Part shown: piece by piece, positions 53,097-61,690 of the stretch
Layout of the letters: each line of letters starts with the position of its first letter
Position numbering within the stretch: position 1 is the stretch's first letter
Assembly (NCBI RefSeq): GCF_014218295.1
Contig: NZ_AP023287.1
Coordinates: 1,488,001-1,552,000, forward strand
Length of the DNA stretch: 64,000 nt
Direction: 5' to 3'
Origin: Mycolicibacterium litorale
Lineage (GTDB): Bacteria; Actinomycetota; Actinomycetes; Mycobacteriales; Mycobacteriaceae
The notes under the pieces: model-generated
What the model was told of the DNA's origin: nothing
Databases searched by the model: none
The model's input: the letters and a program-made list of their open reading frames with translations, nothing else
Program-made: the position numbers and the translations under genes

Positions 53097-54442
53097 TCAG
53101 TCGAGGTCCGTCGGGTCGGCATCCTCGTCGTCGTCGGCCCACGCGTCGCCGATCAGGAACCCGGCCGCCTGCTCGGCGGCCTCACGGTCGTCGTTCTCCA
53201 GCACGTGGGCATACGTCTCGAGGAAGAAGCCGACGTTGGCGTGGCCGATGCGTTCGCTGATGACCTTCGGATTAACCCCTGCCCGCAGGGCGCCGGTGGC
53301 GTACGAGTGGCGCAGGTCGTGAAAGGTGATGCGGGACAGGCCCGCTGCGGCCGAGAGGCGATCGAACCGCTGCCGGATCGAGTCCGGGTGCAACGGCCGA
53401 CCGTCTTCGTAGGTGAACACGTAGCCGCCGGGGTGATAGTCGGGCCCGAAGAACGCGCGCTCGCCGTCCTGGACCTCACGCCAACGGCGCAGCGCGGCCA
53501 CCGTGGCGCGGTCGATCGAGATGGTCTTATCGGCGTTGCGAGTCTTGCCGCCCGCTTTGTCGCGGGCCTGCCCACCGACGACCACGCGGTTGTCGTGGAC
53601 CGCGATGTGGCCGGCGTCGAGGTCGACGGCCGACCACCGCAGTCCGCAGATCTGGCCGCGCCGGATACCCGTCGTGAGCTCCAGCAGGAAGAGCGCGCCG
53701 AAGCGGTCATGCCGGACGGACGCGAGGAACGTCTGGATCTCCTCCGGCTTCCACACCTGGCGCCGTGTGCGCGGCCGCCGGGGCGGCTTCACATTGCTTG
53801 CGGGGTTGTCGGTGAGGAACTTCCACGCGACCGCGTCGACCAGGGCGCGATGCAGGAACGCATGTACGTTGCGGACCGTCTTGGATGCGAGACCTCGCGG
53901 CGTCGGTTCCGGCACGATCCCGGACCGTACCGGCGCACCGCCGCGCGGGCGGCTTGAATCGAGGTCCCGCACGCCTCGGACACCACACGCGGTGTGGGCT
54001 CGGCACCGCGCGCGACGCGCTTCGACCAGTACGCGTACATCACCGAGTCGTTGTCGCGTTTGACGCGTCCCTCGGCGAGCAGCTTCGCGTAGAGCTTCAG
54101 CAGGGTGGGTTCGTCGAGTCGTTGGAGGCGCTCGCCGCCGATGTGCGGGATGACGTACCACCGCGCGTAGTCGCTCCAGCTGCGCCAGGTGGTGGCGTCG
54201 AGTGTGGGTTCGACCGCAGTGAGCCACTCGGTCAGGAACTCGCCGACGGTGCGGGTGGAGGGTTTGACGATGCGGCCGCGGTCGGCGTCGCGCATCGCGT
54301 CACGGCAGGCCTTCCAGGCCTCCCGCTCGGTGTCGAAGCCGCCCTTGGTGATCCACGGATAGGTGCCGGTGGCGGGATCGCGTTGCGGGGAGCGGAATTT
54401 GTAGTACCACTTCGCTCCTCGGTGATACACCGACCCCTTCAT
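53097..54442 (-). pseudogene. Tyrosine integrase of the element, frameshifted
   Basis: N-terminal part (54442 down to about 53940, MKGSVYHRGAKWYYKFRSPQ then the SAM-like core-binding domain) is in one frame; the catalytic part (about 53930 down to 53097) is in another. Joining RAAVRRYG to SGIVPEPTPRGLASKTVRN needs one frame change within about 53925-53955. The catalytic residues are all visible: Arg in TTGIRRGQICGLRW, HDLRHSYAT, GHANVGFFLETYAHV (Tyr). So the enzyme was complete before the shift. A programmed shift or sequencing error cannot be excluded. The xis stop overlaps its start. Confidence 0.85.
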
Positions 54443-54618
54443 GACCCGATGTCCCGCAGACGTGCGGTCACGACATAGACGCGGCCGCCCAGCCGGCGAA
54501 CCGGCAACTCGCCCGAGTTCACGAGGCGATACGCCGCTGCTCGACTGATCCCCAGCAGCTGCGCGGCGTGCGGCACGGAGAGTAGCAGGGGGTGTCCCTT
54601 GAACGGGTTGTCTTCCAT
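54439..54618 (-). CDS. Excisionase-like small HTH protein
   Basis: 59-residue protein with a MerR/HTH_17 fold (LLLSVPHAAQLLGISRAAAY then RLVNSGELPVRRLGGRVYV), as in excisionases of actinobacterial elements. ATG 54618 preferred; GTG 54630 four codons upstream sits too close to the GGAGGG site. Its stop overlaps the integrase start (ATGA), giving an xis-int operon. Confidence 0.85.
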   Translation of the reverse strand: MEDNPFKGHPLLLSVPHAAQLLGISRAAAYRLVNSGELPVRRLGGRVYVVTARLRDIGS

Positions 54619-55093
54619 TTTGATCACCACCCTCCACTGGAGTCGTGTGGGGCTACGGCTCGTGCGACGTGCTGCAGCGCCTGTGTGGAATTGTCACCGC
54701 GACGTCGCGTCGCGGACTGTTCTGCTCGGCTGCGCTGAGGTTCATCAGGCACCCAACATCACTGTAATTCGCGGCACCGACAGGTTTGTGCAGAGTTTTC
54801 GCGCACCGACTCACGACGAGTCACGCAATGCGCAATGTCGCAATGCTTTTCACACCTCCGGATTTACGACACACTATCCTCCCCTTCCCGCCATCGCCTC
54901 ACTTTCCGTCAATCGCATCACCATGCATACCGCTGCGTCTCCAAACGCACTGCCTCCCTTACTCTTATCCCAGGCGCTCCACCTCGTCTCTCATCCCGAC
55001 ACCCCCCAATTTCTGCCTGGCACATTTGCACAACGGTGCGAGAATGGCTGTGGCGCAGCACGTGCCGCGGGCGCCGGCTGGAGGGGCGAGACG
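54619..55093. other. Non-coding region before the relaxase; possible oriT
   Basis: 475 bp between divergent xis and the relaxase gene with no credible gene. It holds three CGCAATG repeats (54824-54830, 54831-54837, 54839-54845) and GACTC-ACGAC-GAGTC at about 54809-54823. From about 54880 to 55030 the plus strand is strongly pyrimidine-rich with few G. Iterons, a small inverted repeat and strand bias next to a relaxase fit a transfer origin. No nick site can be placed. Confidence 0.4.
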
Positions 55094-57883
55094 GTGTTGA
55101 CGATCGCCAAGTTGAAGCGGTGGTCGATCAACTACTACATCGACACCGCCCAGGCGGCTGAGCGCGCGTCCAATAAACGCGCCCGATCCGGCGGTGGGCT
55201 GGGGGAGTATTACTCCGAACACGAGACCCGCACTCCGGTGTGGCTGTGCGCCGGCGACACCCGCCGCGCGGCGGCTTTGGTCGGGTTGACCGACGCCCAG
55301 CGCGCGGGCGGGGAGGCTGATGCGGGGGTGGTGGCGCGCTGGCTCGATGACGGGGTCGCTCCGAGCGGTGCGCGCGGTCGGGCGTTCGGGGAGCGCGGGG
55401 TGCACGGCTTCGATCTGACCTTCTGTGCGCCGAAGAGTGTGTCGTTGGTGCGGGCGTTGCGTGTTGATGAGGTCGTGATGAAGGCGATGGCCGATGCGCA
55501 CGACACGGCTTTGCGTGAGGCGATGGAGTATCTGTCTGTGCACGCGGGCTACACGCGGGTGCACAACCCGCGGACCGGTGAGAAGGATTTGGTGCGGCTG
55601 CCCGGTCTGGTCGCGGTGGCCTATCAGCATGAGACGTCCCGGTGCGGGGATCCGCATCTGCATACCCACGTCATCGTTCCCAACCGGCAGGCCCGCGCCG
55701 ACGGAGCATTGGTGTCGATCGACGGAACCTCGCTGTATCACGAGGCCCGCGCCGCCGGGGTCATCTACCAAGCGACCCTGCGTCGGGAGCTGAACCGTTC
55801 CATGGTGTTCGAGTGGGCGCCGGTCGACCCCTCGACCGGTATGGCTGAATTGGCCGGCGTAGACCGCGACACCATCACTGCGTGGTCGCGGCGATCCACC
55901 GCGCTGCGGGAGTGGGCCGCCGGCAACCTCAAGGTCGTCGAGGGGCCGTTGTCGGCGGCGCAGTTGGCGGCCGCGCAGAAGGCCACTCGCCCTACCAAGC
56001 CCGAGGAGCTGGCCTGGGGTCAGCTGGTGGCGCAGTGGCGCGCGGATGCGCGGGGCCTGCGCCTGGATCGGGCAGCCTTCGAGGCGGCGCGCGCGGCGCG
56101 GCGTGCGGCCGCGCGCACCCCGTTCGACCGTTCGCGCCTGGCCGAGGCCGCGGGAAAGATCGAGAAGGCGGCCTTCACCCGCGCCGACCTCGTCGAGATC
56201 GTCGGGGCACAGCTCCCCGTCGACACTGACCAGTCGCCGCGGGAAGTAGTGGAGGCCGCGGTCGACGAGGTGGGGATCAGGTTGACCGCCCCGCGGGCGG
56301 CGCATCAGCGGGAGGGCCACGAGCGGTTCACCCTCGACCAGATCCTGGCCGAGGAGAAAGCGGTGCTCGATCTGGTCGATGCGAAGGAGCCTCGCGCCAT
56401 GCTGTGGATCAAGCCCGAAGACACCGCCGGTCTTTCACCGGATCAGATGCGGGCGGTGGAGAACATCGGGCGCTCGCCGTGGTTGGTGCAACCGCTATCG
56501 GCGCCAGCCGGGGCGGGTAAGACGACGTCGCTGCGTGCCCTCAATGCCGCGGTGAAGCGCCGCCACGGTGGGACGATAGTGGTCCTCGCGCCGACGGGTA
56601 AGGCCGTCGATGTTGCCGTCCGCGAAGGCGTCGGCGACACCGGCTATACGATCGCGAAGGCGCTACTAATGCTGCAGCGCAACGAATTAGAACTCGCCCC
56701 ATCGACGCTCGTTGTCGTGGACGAGGCCGGGATGGTGGGCACCGACGACCTGCGTCAGCTGCTGACCGCCACCACCGCCGCGGGCGCCAAGATCGTCCTT
56801 GTGGGCGACGCCCATCAACTCGCACCGGTCAAGGCTCGTGGCGGGATGCTCGCCCAACTCTGCGATGACCTGCCGTGGGCGCAGAAGCTGTCCGAGGTGT
56901 GGCGGATGCGCGACCCGGAGGAGCGGGAAGCCTCGCTAGCGCTGCGCGACGGCGGACTAACCGCCGCCCGACGTGCGGTGGATTGGTATCGCGACCACGA
57001 CCGGCTCCACACAGGGGATCAGGTCACGATGGCCGCCGACGCGCTCGCGGCTTACCGCCGCGACATCGCGGCGGGGGAGGATGCGCTGTTGGTGTGCGAC
57101 ACGGTCGAGATGGCTGACGCGCTCAACCAGCGGCTGCACTGCGAACACCTCGACCCTGCGACTTCCACCGTGTTGGGGGTGCGTGGGCAGCACATCGCTG
57201 TAGGCGATCTGATATTGACCCGCTGTAACGATCCGACGATCGCGCTGCGCGCCGCCGATCCCGACCAGTCGAGAATCGATGCGGTGCGTAACGGCCAGCG
57301 CTGGCGTGTCGCTGGGGTCGACCCCACCACGAACCGGTTGGCCGCCCAGCGGCTGGACGACGGTGCGCGAGCGGTCTTTGGGGCTGAGTATCTGCGCGAA
57401 CATGTCAGCCTTGGCTATGCGGTGACTGTTCATTCGGCTCAAGGAGTCACCTCCGACACGACGCACGCCGTGCTCAGCGAGAACACTGGCCGCGCGTTGC
57501 TTTACGTCGCAATGACCCGTGGCCGCCTCAACAACACCGCACACTTCTACGAACGGATCGGTGGCGACAGCCACGATGGCAACGGGGCGCGTCAAACTAA
57601 CGTCGTCCCACAGCGGGGGGATTGCCTTGAAGCCGTATTTCGAGCCCAACGTGCCCTCAATGACGGCGGCCTCGCATGCACTGCCCACGATCAAGCCAGT
57701 CTCGCAGTTCGGGCTCAGCTGCCTGATCGCGTTCGCCGTTCGCTCGATCTGCGACTTGCAGCCATCCTCCGTCGCCAGGTTACATACCGAGTGGAAACTG
57801 TCCGGAAGCACGAGACTCATGCGGACCGCAGTTATACCGAGTTCCAGGTCGGCTTAGGTCGCGACGATGGCCTCGAGCTGTAG
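55094..57883 (+). CDS. MobF-type conjugative relaxase-helicase (TraA-like)
   Basis: 929 codons. N-terminal TrwC relaxase domain: Tyr pair INYY (14-15) and the three-His metal motif DPHLHTHVIVPN (about 192-203). SF1 helicase domain: Walker A SAPAGAGKTTS (about 467-477), VVVDEAGMVGT, GDAHQLAPVKA, YVAMTRGRLNN. GTG 55094 has GGAGGGG upstream; the longer frame from 54599 is non-coding. From about residue 830 the sequence no longer resembles relaxases, so the last 100 residues look like read-through of unrelated DNA and the gene is probably truncated at its 3' end. Confidence 0.87.
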   Translation: MLTIAKLKRWSINYYIDTAQAAERASNKRARSGGGLGEYYSEHETRTPVWLCAGDTRRAAALVGLTDAQRAGGEADAGVVARWLDDGVAPSGARGRAFGERGVHGFDLTFCAPKSVSLVRALRVDEVVMKAMADAHDTALREAMEYLSVHAGYTRVHNPRTGEKDLVRLPGLVAVAYQHETSRCGDPHLHTHVIVPNRQARADGALVSIDGTSLYHEARAAGVIYQATLRRELNRSMVFEWAPVDPSTGMAELAGVDRDTITAWSRRSTALREWAAGNLKVVEGPLSAAQLAAAQKATRPTKPEELAWGQLVAQWRADARGLRLDRAAFEAARAARRAAARTPFDRSRLAEAAGKIEKAAFTRADLVEIVGAQLPVDTDQSPREVVEAAVDEVGIRLTAPRAAHQREGHERFTLDQILAEEKAVLDLVDAKEPRAMLWIKPEDTAGLSPDQMRAVENIGRSPWLVQPLSAPAGAGKTTSLRALNAAVKRRHGGTIVVLAPTGKAVDVAVREGVGDTGYTIAKALLMLQRNELELAPSTLVVVDEAGMVGTDDLRQLLTATTAAGAKIVLVGDAHQLAPVKARGGMLAQLCDDLPWAQKLSEVWRMRDPEEREASLALRDGGLTAARRAVDWYRDHDRLHTGDQVTMAADALAAYRRDIAAGEDALLVCDTVEMADALNQRLHCEHLDPATSTVLGVRGQHIAVGDLILTRCNDPTIALRAADPDQSRIDAVRNGQRWRVAGVDPTTNRLAAQRLDDGARAVFGAEYLREHVSLGYAVTVHSAQGVTSDTTHAVLSENTGRALLYVAMTRGRLNNTAHFYERIGGDSHDGNGARQTNVVPQRGDCLEAVFRAQRALNDGGLACTAHDQASLAVRAQLPDRVRRSLDLRLAAILRRQVTYRVETVRKHETHADRSYTEFQVGLGRDDGLEL
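57590..57820 (-). pseudogene. Possible gene remnant opposite the relaxase 3' end
   Basis: The minus-strand frame starting at ATG 57820 (MSLVLPDSFHSVCNLATEDG, later AIRQLSPNCETGLIVGSACE) looks more protein-like than the plus-strand relaxase tail over the same DNA, with balanced residues and possible helices. It then runs on antisense to the relaxase, where it is meaningless. It may be the 5' end of a gene cut off where the relaxase was joined. Family not recognised. Confidence 0.3.
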
Positions 57884-58062
57884 ACATATCGGGCGGTTAG
57901 TTCCATCGCCCAGGCCGACTCTCATGCACGGCGTCGGCTCTCTTACTACCACATCGCCGGCTCACCTGACCTTCGAGAGCCGGTCGGGACGTGCTGGCGG
58001 GTCCCATGGATCGCCGGCCACGGCAGCATCCATCAATTGGGGGGATCGCCTAGGCTCCGCGT

Positions 58063-59238
58063 ATGAGGCGAAGCACCGCAGGTATCCACGGTCAGCAAGC
58101 CGGTGCTGGGCAGTCGTCCGCCACCGATTGGATGCGGATCCGCACATTGAATGATGCTACCGCTCACCAAGATTCTGTCGACGACTCCATCATTCAGGCT
58201 CCTCAAGGGCGCTACGCTGCGCCCCAAGTAACGGTGTGTGGTCGGAGCTTGCAGACGTCACCAGTTTTCGATACGTACTGGATTTTCGCCGCTCGGCGCC
58301 AGGCGTTATACGAGGCGCGTTGCGGAGGGGTTCCATGGCCGTGGACAGACGACCCGATCCTGCGACAGTTTCGATTCACAAACTGTTACCGCGCTGCTGA
58401 CCGCGTCAGTCAGTTCCTAATCAACAGAGTGGCCTATGCAGGCCCACAAGATTATCGCAACATCGTCTTCCGCATACTGCTTTTCAAAACGTTTAACAGA
58501 ATTTCAACTTGGCAGCTCCTCGAAGATGCTCTAGGCGAGATCCGATGGGAGACTTACGATTTCGATACTTACAATAAGATTCTAAGCTCCGCTTTCGAGG
58601 GCGGGGCAAGGTTGTACTCCGCGGCCTACGTAGTGCCACCGCCGACACTTGGCGCCGTGCGGAAACACGCTAACCACTTAAACTTAATTAGCCACATGAT
58701 CGATGACGGAGTCCATGATCGGATCACCGGTGCCGTTTCTATGGCAGACGCCTTTGAGGTGCTGCGTGGCTACCCGGCTATTGGCAATTTCTTGGGCTAC
58801 CAGTTTCTAATTGATATAAATTACACGACGGTATTGGACTTCAGCGAAAACGACTTTGTGGTGCCGGGTCCTGGCGCACGAGATGGAATTCGCAAGTGCT
58901 TTGGTCCAGCTGCCAACGGTATCGAAGCCGAGGTGATCCGCTATATGGTTGACAGGCAAGAGGAACACTTCGCACGACTCGGTCTTACCTTTGGCGGATT
59001 GCGTGGCCGCCCACTTCATCTCATAGACTGCCAGAATTTGTTCTGTGAGGTCGACAAGTACGCGCGTGTCGCGCACCCCGACGTGGCAGGCATCTCAGGC
59101 CGACGTCGGATTAAGCAGCGTTACGTCTCTTTGCCGGATCCTTTATCCGCCTGGTTCCCGCCCAAGTGGGGTATCAACAATCTCGAGACTGTGAAGCGCG
59201 CTGACTGTCAGGTCCTTACTCCGGCGGTTGATATGTAA
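58063..59238 (+). CDS. 5-hydroxymethyl-dU DNA kinase-like / thymine hypermodification family protein
   Basis: 391-residue protein. From about residue 68 it matches, from memory, the helical family named 5-hmdU DNA kinase or alpha-glutamyl/putrescinyl thymine pyrophosphorylase clade 2: FDTYWIFAARRQALYEARC, TDDPILRQFRFTNCYRAADR, NFLGYQFLIDINYTTVLDF, VVPGPGARDGIRKCFG, and HLIDCQNLFCEVDKYARVAH. In phages such enzymes phosphorylate 5-hydroxymethyluracil in DNA before further modification. The first 60 residues are unlike the family, so the true start may be further in. AT-richer than the chromosome. It overlaps the MazG-like gene tail-to-tail by 23 bp. Confidence 0.75.
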   Translation: MRRSTAGIHGQQAGAGQSSATDWMRIRTLNDATAHQDSVDDSIIQAPQGRYAAPQVTVCGRSLQTSPVFDTYWIFAARRQALYEARCGGVPWPWTDDPILRQFRFTNCYRAADRVSQFLINRVAYAGPQDYRNIVFRILLFKTFNRISTWQLLEDALGEIRWETYDFDTYNKILSSAFEGGARLYSAAYVVPPPTLGAVRKHANHLNLISHMIDDGVHDRITGAVSMADAFEVLRGYPAIGNFLGYQFLIDINYTTVLDFSENDFVVPGPGARDGIRKCFGPAANGIEAEVIRYMVDRQEEHFARLGLTFGGLRGRPLHLIDCQNLFCEVDKYARVAHPDVAGISGRRRIKQRYVSLPDPLSAWFPPKWGINNLETVKRADCQVLTPAVDM

Positions 59239-60127
59239 GCGTTCGTGCCGCCATGTCGACGAGAACGGTACCCTCGCGGTGTTGCACTAAAGCAGTAAAA
59301 ACTCGATACCCGGCGAGAATGGCTCTTTGCCATTCACCGGCGGTCCGATCGACAACCTCCAAGTGTGAAGTCATTGCGCGGCAGGATTTGATAACAGAAC
59401 CCGGTATCCGGTCGGCTGTGGCGAAGTAAGAGTGGCGTTTAGCCTCCGCGAACACGGCCGCTGTCAAACCTTCCTCGATCGCGATCGCGCGGCCACCGTC
59501 CTCTACTCGGTCGGCCCGCCCGTGGCGTCTCTTGCGTTTGGGGCGCAAAGTTGCGCGCATCACCGGTGACCAACCGAGGACTGCCATATGGGCTAAGTGA
59601 AATACATCGTGGTAACGGTAGTCGTCGTCGACGTCGCTATTGTCATCAAGTGGATCGCCGATAGCCACTTCCGTGCCGACAACCTCAACCCTTATGCCCG
59701 GTACTTCCTGACTACCCCGAACAACGCGGGTCTCGCGGAAGCGCACTGCTAGTTGGCGCGGTAGCTGCTCAGCTTCGTCGCAGTCGTCGTCGTAAAAGTG
59801 TTGTGCGATGGTCTCGCCGTTTCCGAATAAATCGCTGATTTTGTCCAGGTTGGCTTGGGCCAATTCCCCAAGCCGGAGACCCGCGCGGTCGGCGAGGAGT
59901 GCCATGTACCACAACGCATCGCCAAGTTCTTCGTAAACCTGTTCTGTGAACGCGTCGTACCCCGTGCGATCTCGCCGGCGTTTCTTCCATTCGGAAGCAA
60001 GCGCACCTACTTCGCCCACAAGTCCCATCAACGGCAGCGCCAACCGGTCCTCATCGGCAGGCGGTAGCTTGTCCGTCAGCGTCGCGAGACGCTGATATTC
60101 ATCGAATGTGAGTATGTCGCGGGGCAT
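59216..60127 (-). CDS. MazG-like nucleotide pyrophosphohydrolase
   Basis: 303-residue protein. N-terminal MazG-like domain (about residues 20-110) with GLVGEVGALASEWKKRRRD and the metal-binding EELGDALWYMALLADRAGL; the A-L after E-V-G replaces the usual second Glu, as I recall for this sub-family. The C-terminal half (about 130-303) has YRYHDVFHLAHMAVLGWSPV and is of unknown function. Expected to hydrolyse a (d)NTP to NMP and pyrophosphate. ATG 60127; the frame extends upstream without support. Convergent with the DNA-kinase-like gene. Confidence 0.78.
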   Translation of the reverse strand: MPRDILTFDEYQRLATLTDKLPPADEDRLALPLMGLVGEVGALASEWKKRRRDRTGYDAFTEQVYEELGDALWYMALLADRAGLRLGELAQANLDKISDLFGNGETIAQHFYDDDCDEAEQLPRQLAVRFRETRVVRGSQEVPGIRVEVVGTEVAIGDPLDDNSDVDDDYRYHDVFHLAHMAVLGWSPVMRATLRPKRKRRHGRADRVEDGGRAIAIEEGLTAAVFAEAKRHSYFATADRIPGSVIKSCRAMTSHLEVVDRTAGEWQRAILAGYRVFTALVQHREGTVLVDMAARTLTYQPPE

Positions 60128-60422
60128 GACAGGTCTCCAGACGGCTGAGCCAGAGGTTGGTTTCTGCAGTATGCAAGAGTTGCCTCCGCCGCGGTGCCCA
60201 GCGGTCAGCAGGAGCGGTGAGCGACGATTACACGTGCCTAGTCTGGGGACCGCAGCAAGGCTAGGTCGCATGCGCCGTCGACTAGTGAGATGCGCAAACG
60301 CGAGTGGATTTGCCCAGAATGCCAGGCTCGGACCCGAGGTCCGCCGTTGGTCAGAAGCTCCTGCCTGCGGCAGTAACGCGTGGCTCACCCAGTGTGTCAG
60401 TGCTCACCCCTAGCCTTAGGGT
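60128..60422. promoter_or_regulatory. Divergent intergenic region, MazG-like / TIR-SLATT operon
   Basis: 295 bp with no credible gene. A palindrome CCCTA-GCCT-TAGGG (60408-60421) ends one base before the ATG at 60423 and could be an operator or part of a leaderless transcript start. No clear Shine-Dalgarno sequence precedes that ATG. Confidence 0.4.
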
Positions 60423-61232
60423 ATGACGAAGCAGCGGCTCTCAACGCGAGGCGACATGGAGACGCACATCCTCGATGCCCCCTGGCGGCCGCTTACTGAC
60501 AACGGCATGGGCTATCTGTCCGTGTATTTCTCCGAGCCGTTGGCGCGATGGCCTGTCCGGGAGATCACCCGGCCCGGTGACAACAAGAGCGATCCCAACA
60601 CCGAAACGGGCACGTACGGTCTGTTCTCGACCTGCGAGCCTTCTATGCGTAACCGAATTGTGAAGGATGGTGCCGCGACAATATTCTTTTTGACGACCCG
60701 AAAAAAGTATCAGGGGCGTGTACTTTCTGGATACTACAAGATCGGGTGGTACACAGAGGGTACACAAGGCGCGATCAATAACGACTACGCACTTGCGGCG
60801 GCAGCGCTTCGTTTCATCGATCCCATTCGGGTCGTAAATTTACCTGGTCCGCTCTCGGCGATTTGTTCGACACCGTTTCGTACAATGAAACCGATTGGCG
60901 AAGAGCCCACGCGTGCCTTAACTGATATTTGCAATCAACTACCGGATTTGACCGACGAATACATCCATGAGGTGGACCGCATTGAACGATTCGCTCGCGC
61001 GCGCTCGGGTTACGCCTATCCGTCATGGGGGCGTGAAACGGGTTTTTCCTGGAATGACGCTCGTGACTATTACCAGGTGGATTTAGACCTATCCAAGGTA
61101 CCCAATAGTTCGAAGAATCAACGATGGCGCTGCCGTAACTGTTTATACGTCATTAGGAGTGGAGCGCTGCTTAAGAAATGTCCACTGTGTAAGGGGATGG
61201 CCACATTGGTGCCAGCGGAGGAGGGCGCGTGA
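60423..61232 (+). CDS. Unknown protein with C-terminal zinc ribbon (defence operon gene 1)
   Basis: 269-residue protein, family not recognised. The first 150 residues are beta-rich with VLSGYYKIGWYTEG and FIDPIRVVNLPGP, which could be a PUA/EVE-like or other ligand-binding fold (speculative). A helical part follows (about 155-200), and the C-terminus is a treble-clef-like zinc ribbon WRCRNCLYVI ... KKCPLCKGM (C-x2-C, C-x2-C). First gene of a three-gene operon; its stop overlaps the TIR-like start (GTGA). Low GC and rare codons support recent transfer. A sensor or nucleic-acid-binding role is inferred from context only. Confidence 0.7.
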   Translation: MTKQRLSTRGDMETHILDAPWRPLTDNGMGYLSVYFSEPLARWPVREITRPGDNKSDPNTETGTYGLFSTCEPSMRNRIVKDGAATIFFLTTRKKYQGRVLSGYYKIGWYTEGTQGAINNDYALAAAALRFIDPIRVVNLPGPLSAICSTPFRTMKPIGEEPTRALTDICNQLPDLTDEYIHEVDRIERFARARSGYAYPSWGRETGFSWNDARDYYQVDLDLSKVPNSSKNQRWRCRNCLYVIRSGALLKKCPLCKGMATLVPAEEGA

Positions 61233-61690
61233 CTCGTCGGGTTTTCATCAGTTACCAGCACGCCGATCAACTTAAGGCGCGTGGCTTAAATCTGATGACA
61301 TACAATAAGAACGTGGATGTCGATTTTACGGGTCGCCATCTGTTGGATCCGGTGAAGAGCAGCGATGCGGACTACATTAGTCGAAAGATTAAGGAGCAAC
61401 TCAAAGGCAGTTCGGCGACGATCGTCCTCATTGGCAAATCTACTGCCGACAGTGAATGGGTCGATAAAGAAATCCGATGGAGTAGGGAACAGGGTAAGGG
61501 GATCATCGGTATAAGAATTGAACCAGACGCTCGTATACCGGACGCGTTGACTGAGTACGGGGCTGAGATACTCAATTGGTACAAGCCGCCGGACGTGAGC
61601 CAGTTCGACAGCGCTATCGAACGTGCAATCGCTGCCACCACCCGCGGACGCTCGATGCCGACCAACACGATGAGCACGTGCACGAGGTGA
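61229..61690 (+). CDS. TIR-like protein, ThsB/DUF1863 type (defence operon gene 2)
   Basis: 153-residue TIR-like protein: RRVFISYQHADQ at the N-terminus, then DADYISRKIKEQLKGSSATI and VLIGKSTADSEWVDKEIRWS, the pattern of the MTH538/ThsB group. In Thoeris, ThsB proteins make a cyclic-ADP-ribose-type signal on phage infection that activates a partner effector. GTG 61229 overlaps gene 1, and its stop overlaps gene 3 (GTGA), so the three are translationally coupled. The last 15 residues are less conserved. Confidence 0.85.
   Translation: MTRRVFISYQHADQLKARGLNLMTYNKNVDVDFTGRHLLDPVKSSDADYISRKIKEQLKGSSATIVLIGKSTADSEWVDKEIRWSREQGKGIIGIRIEPDARIPDALTEYGAEILNWYKPPDVSQFDSAIERAIAATTRGRSMPTNTMSTCTR

Noticed and set aside
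54965..56320. 451-codon minus-strand frame opposite the relaxase start
   Set aside because: Antisense to the TrwC domain motifs; no start signal or family features.
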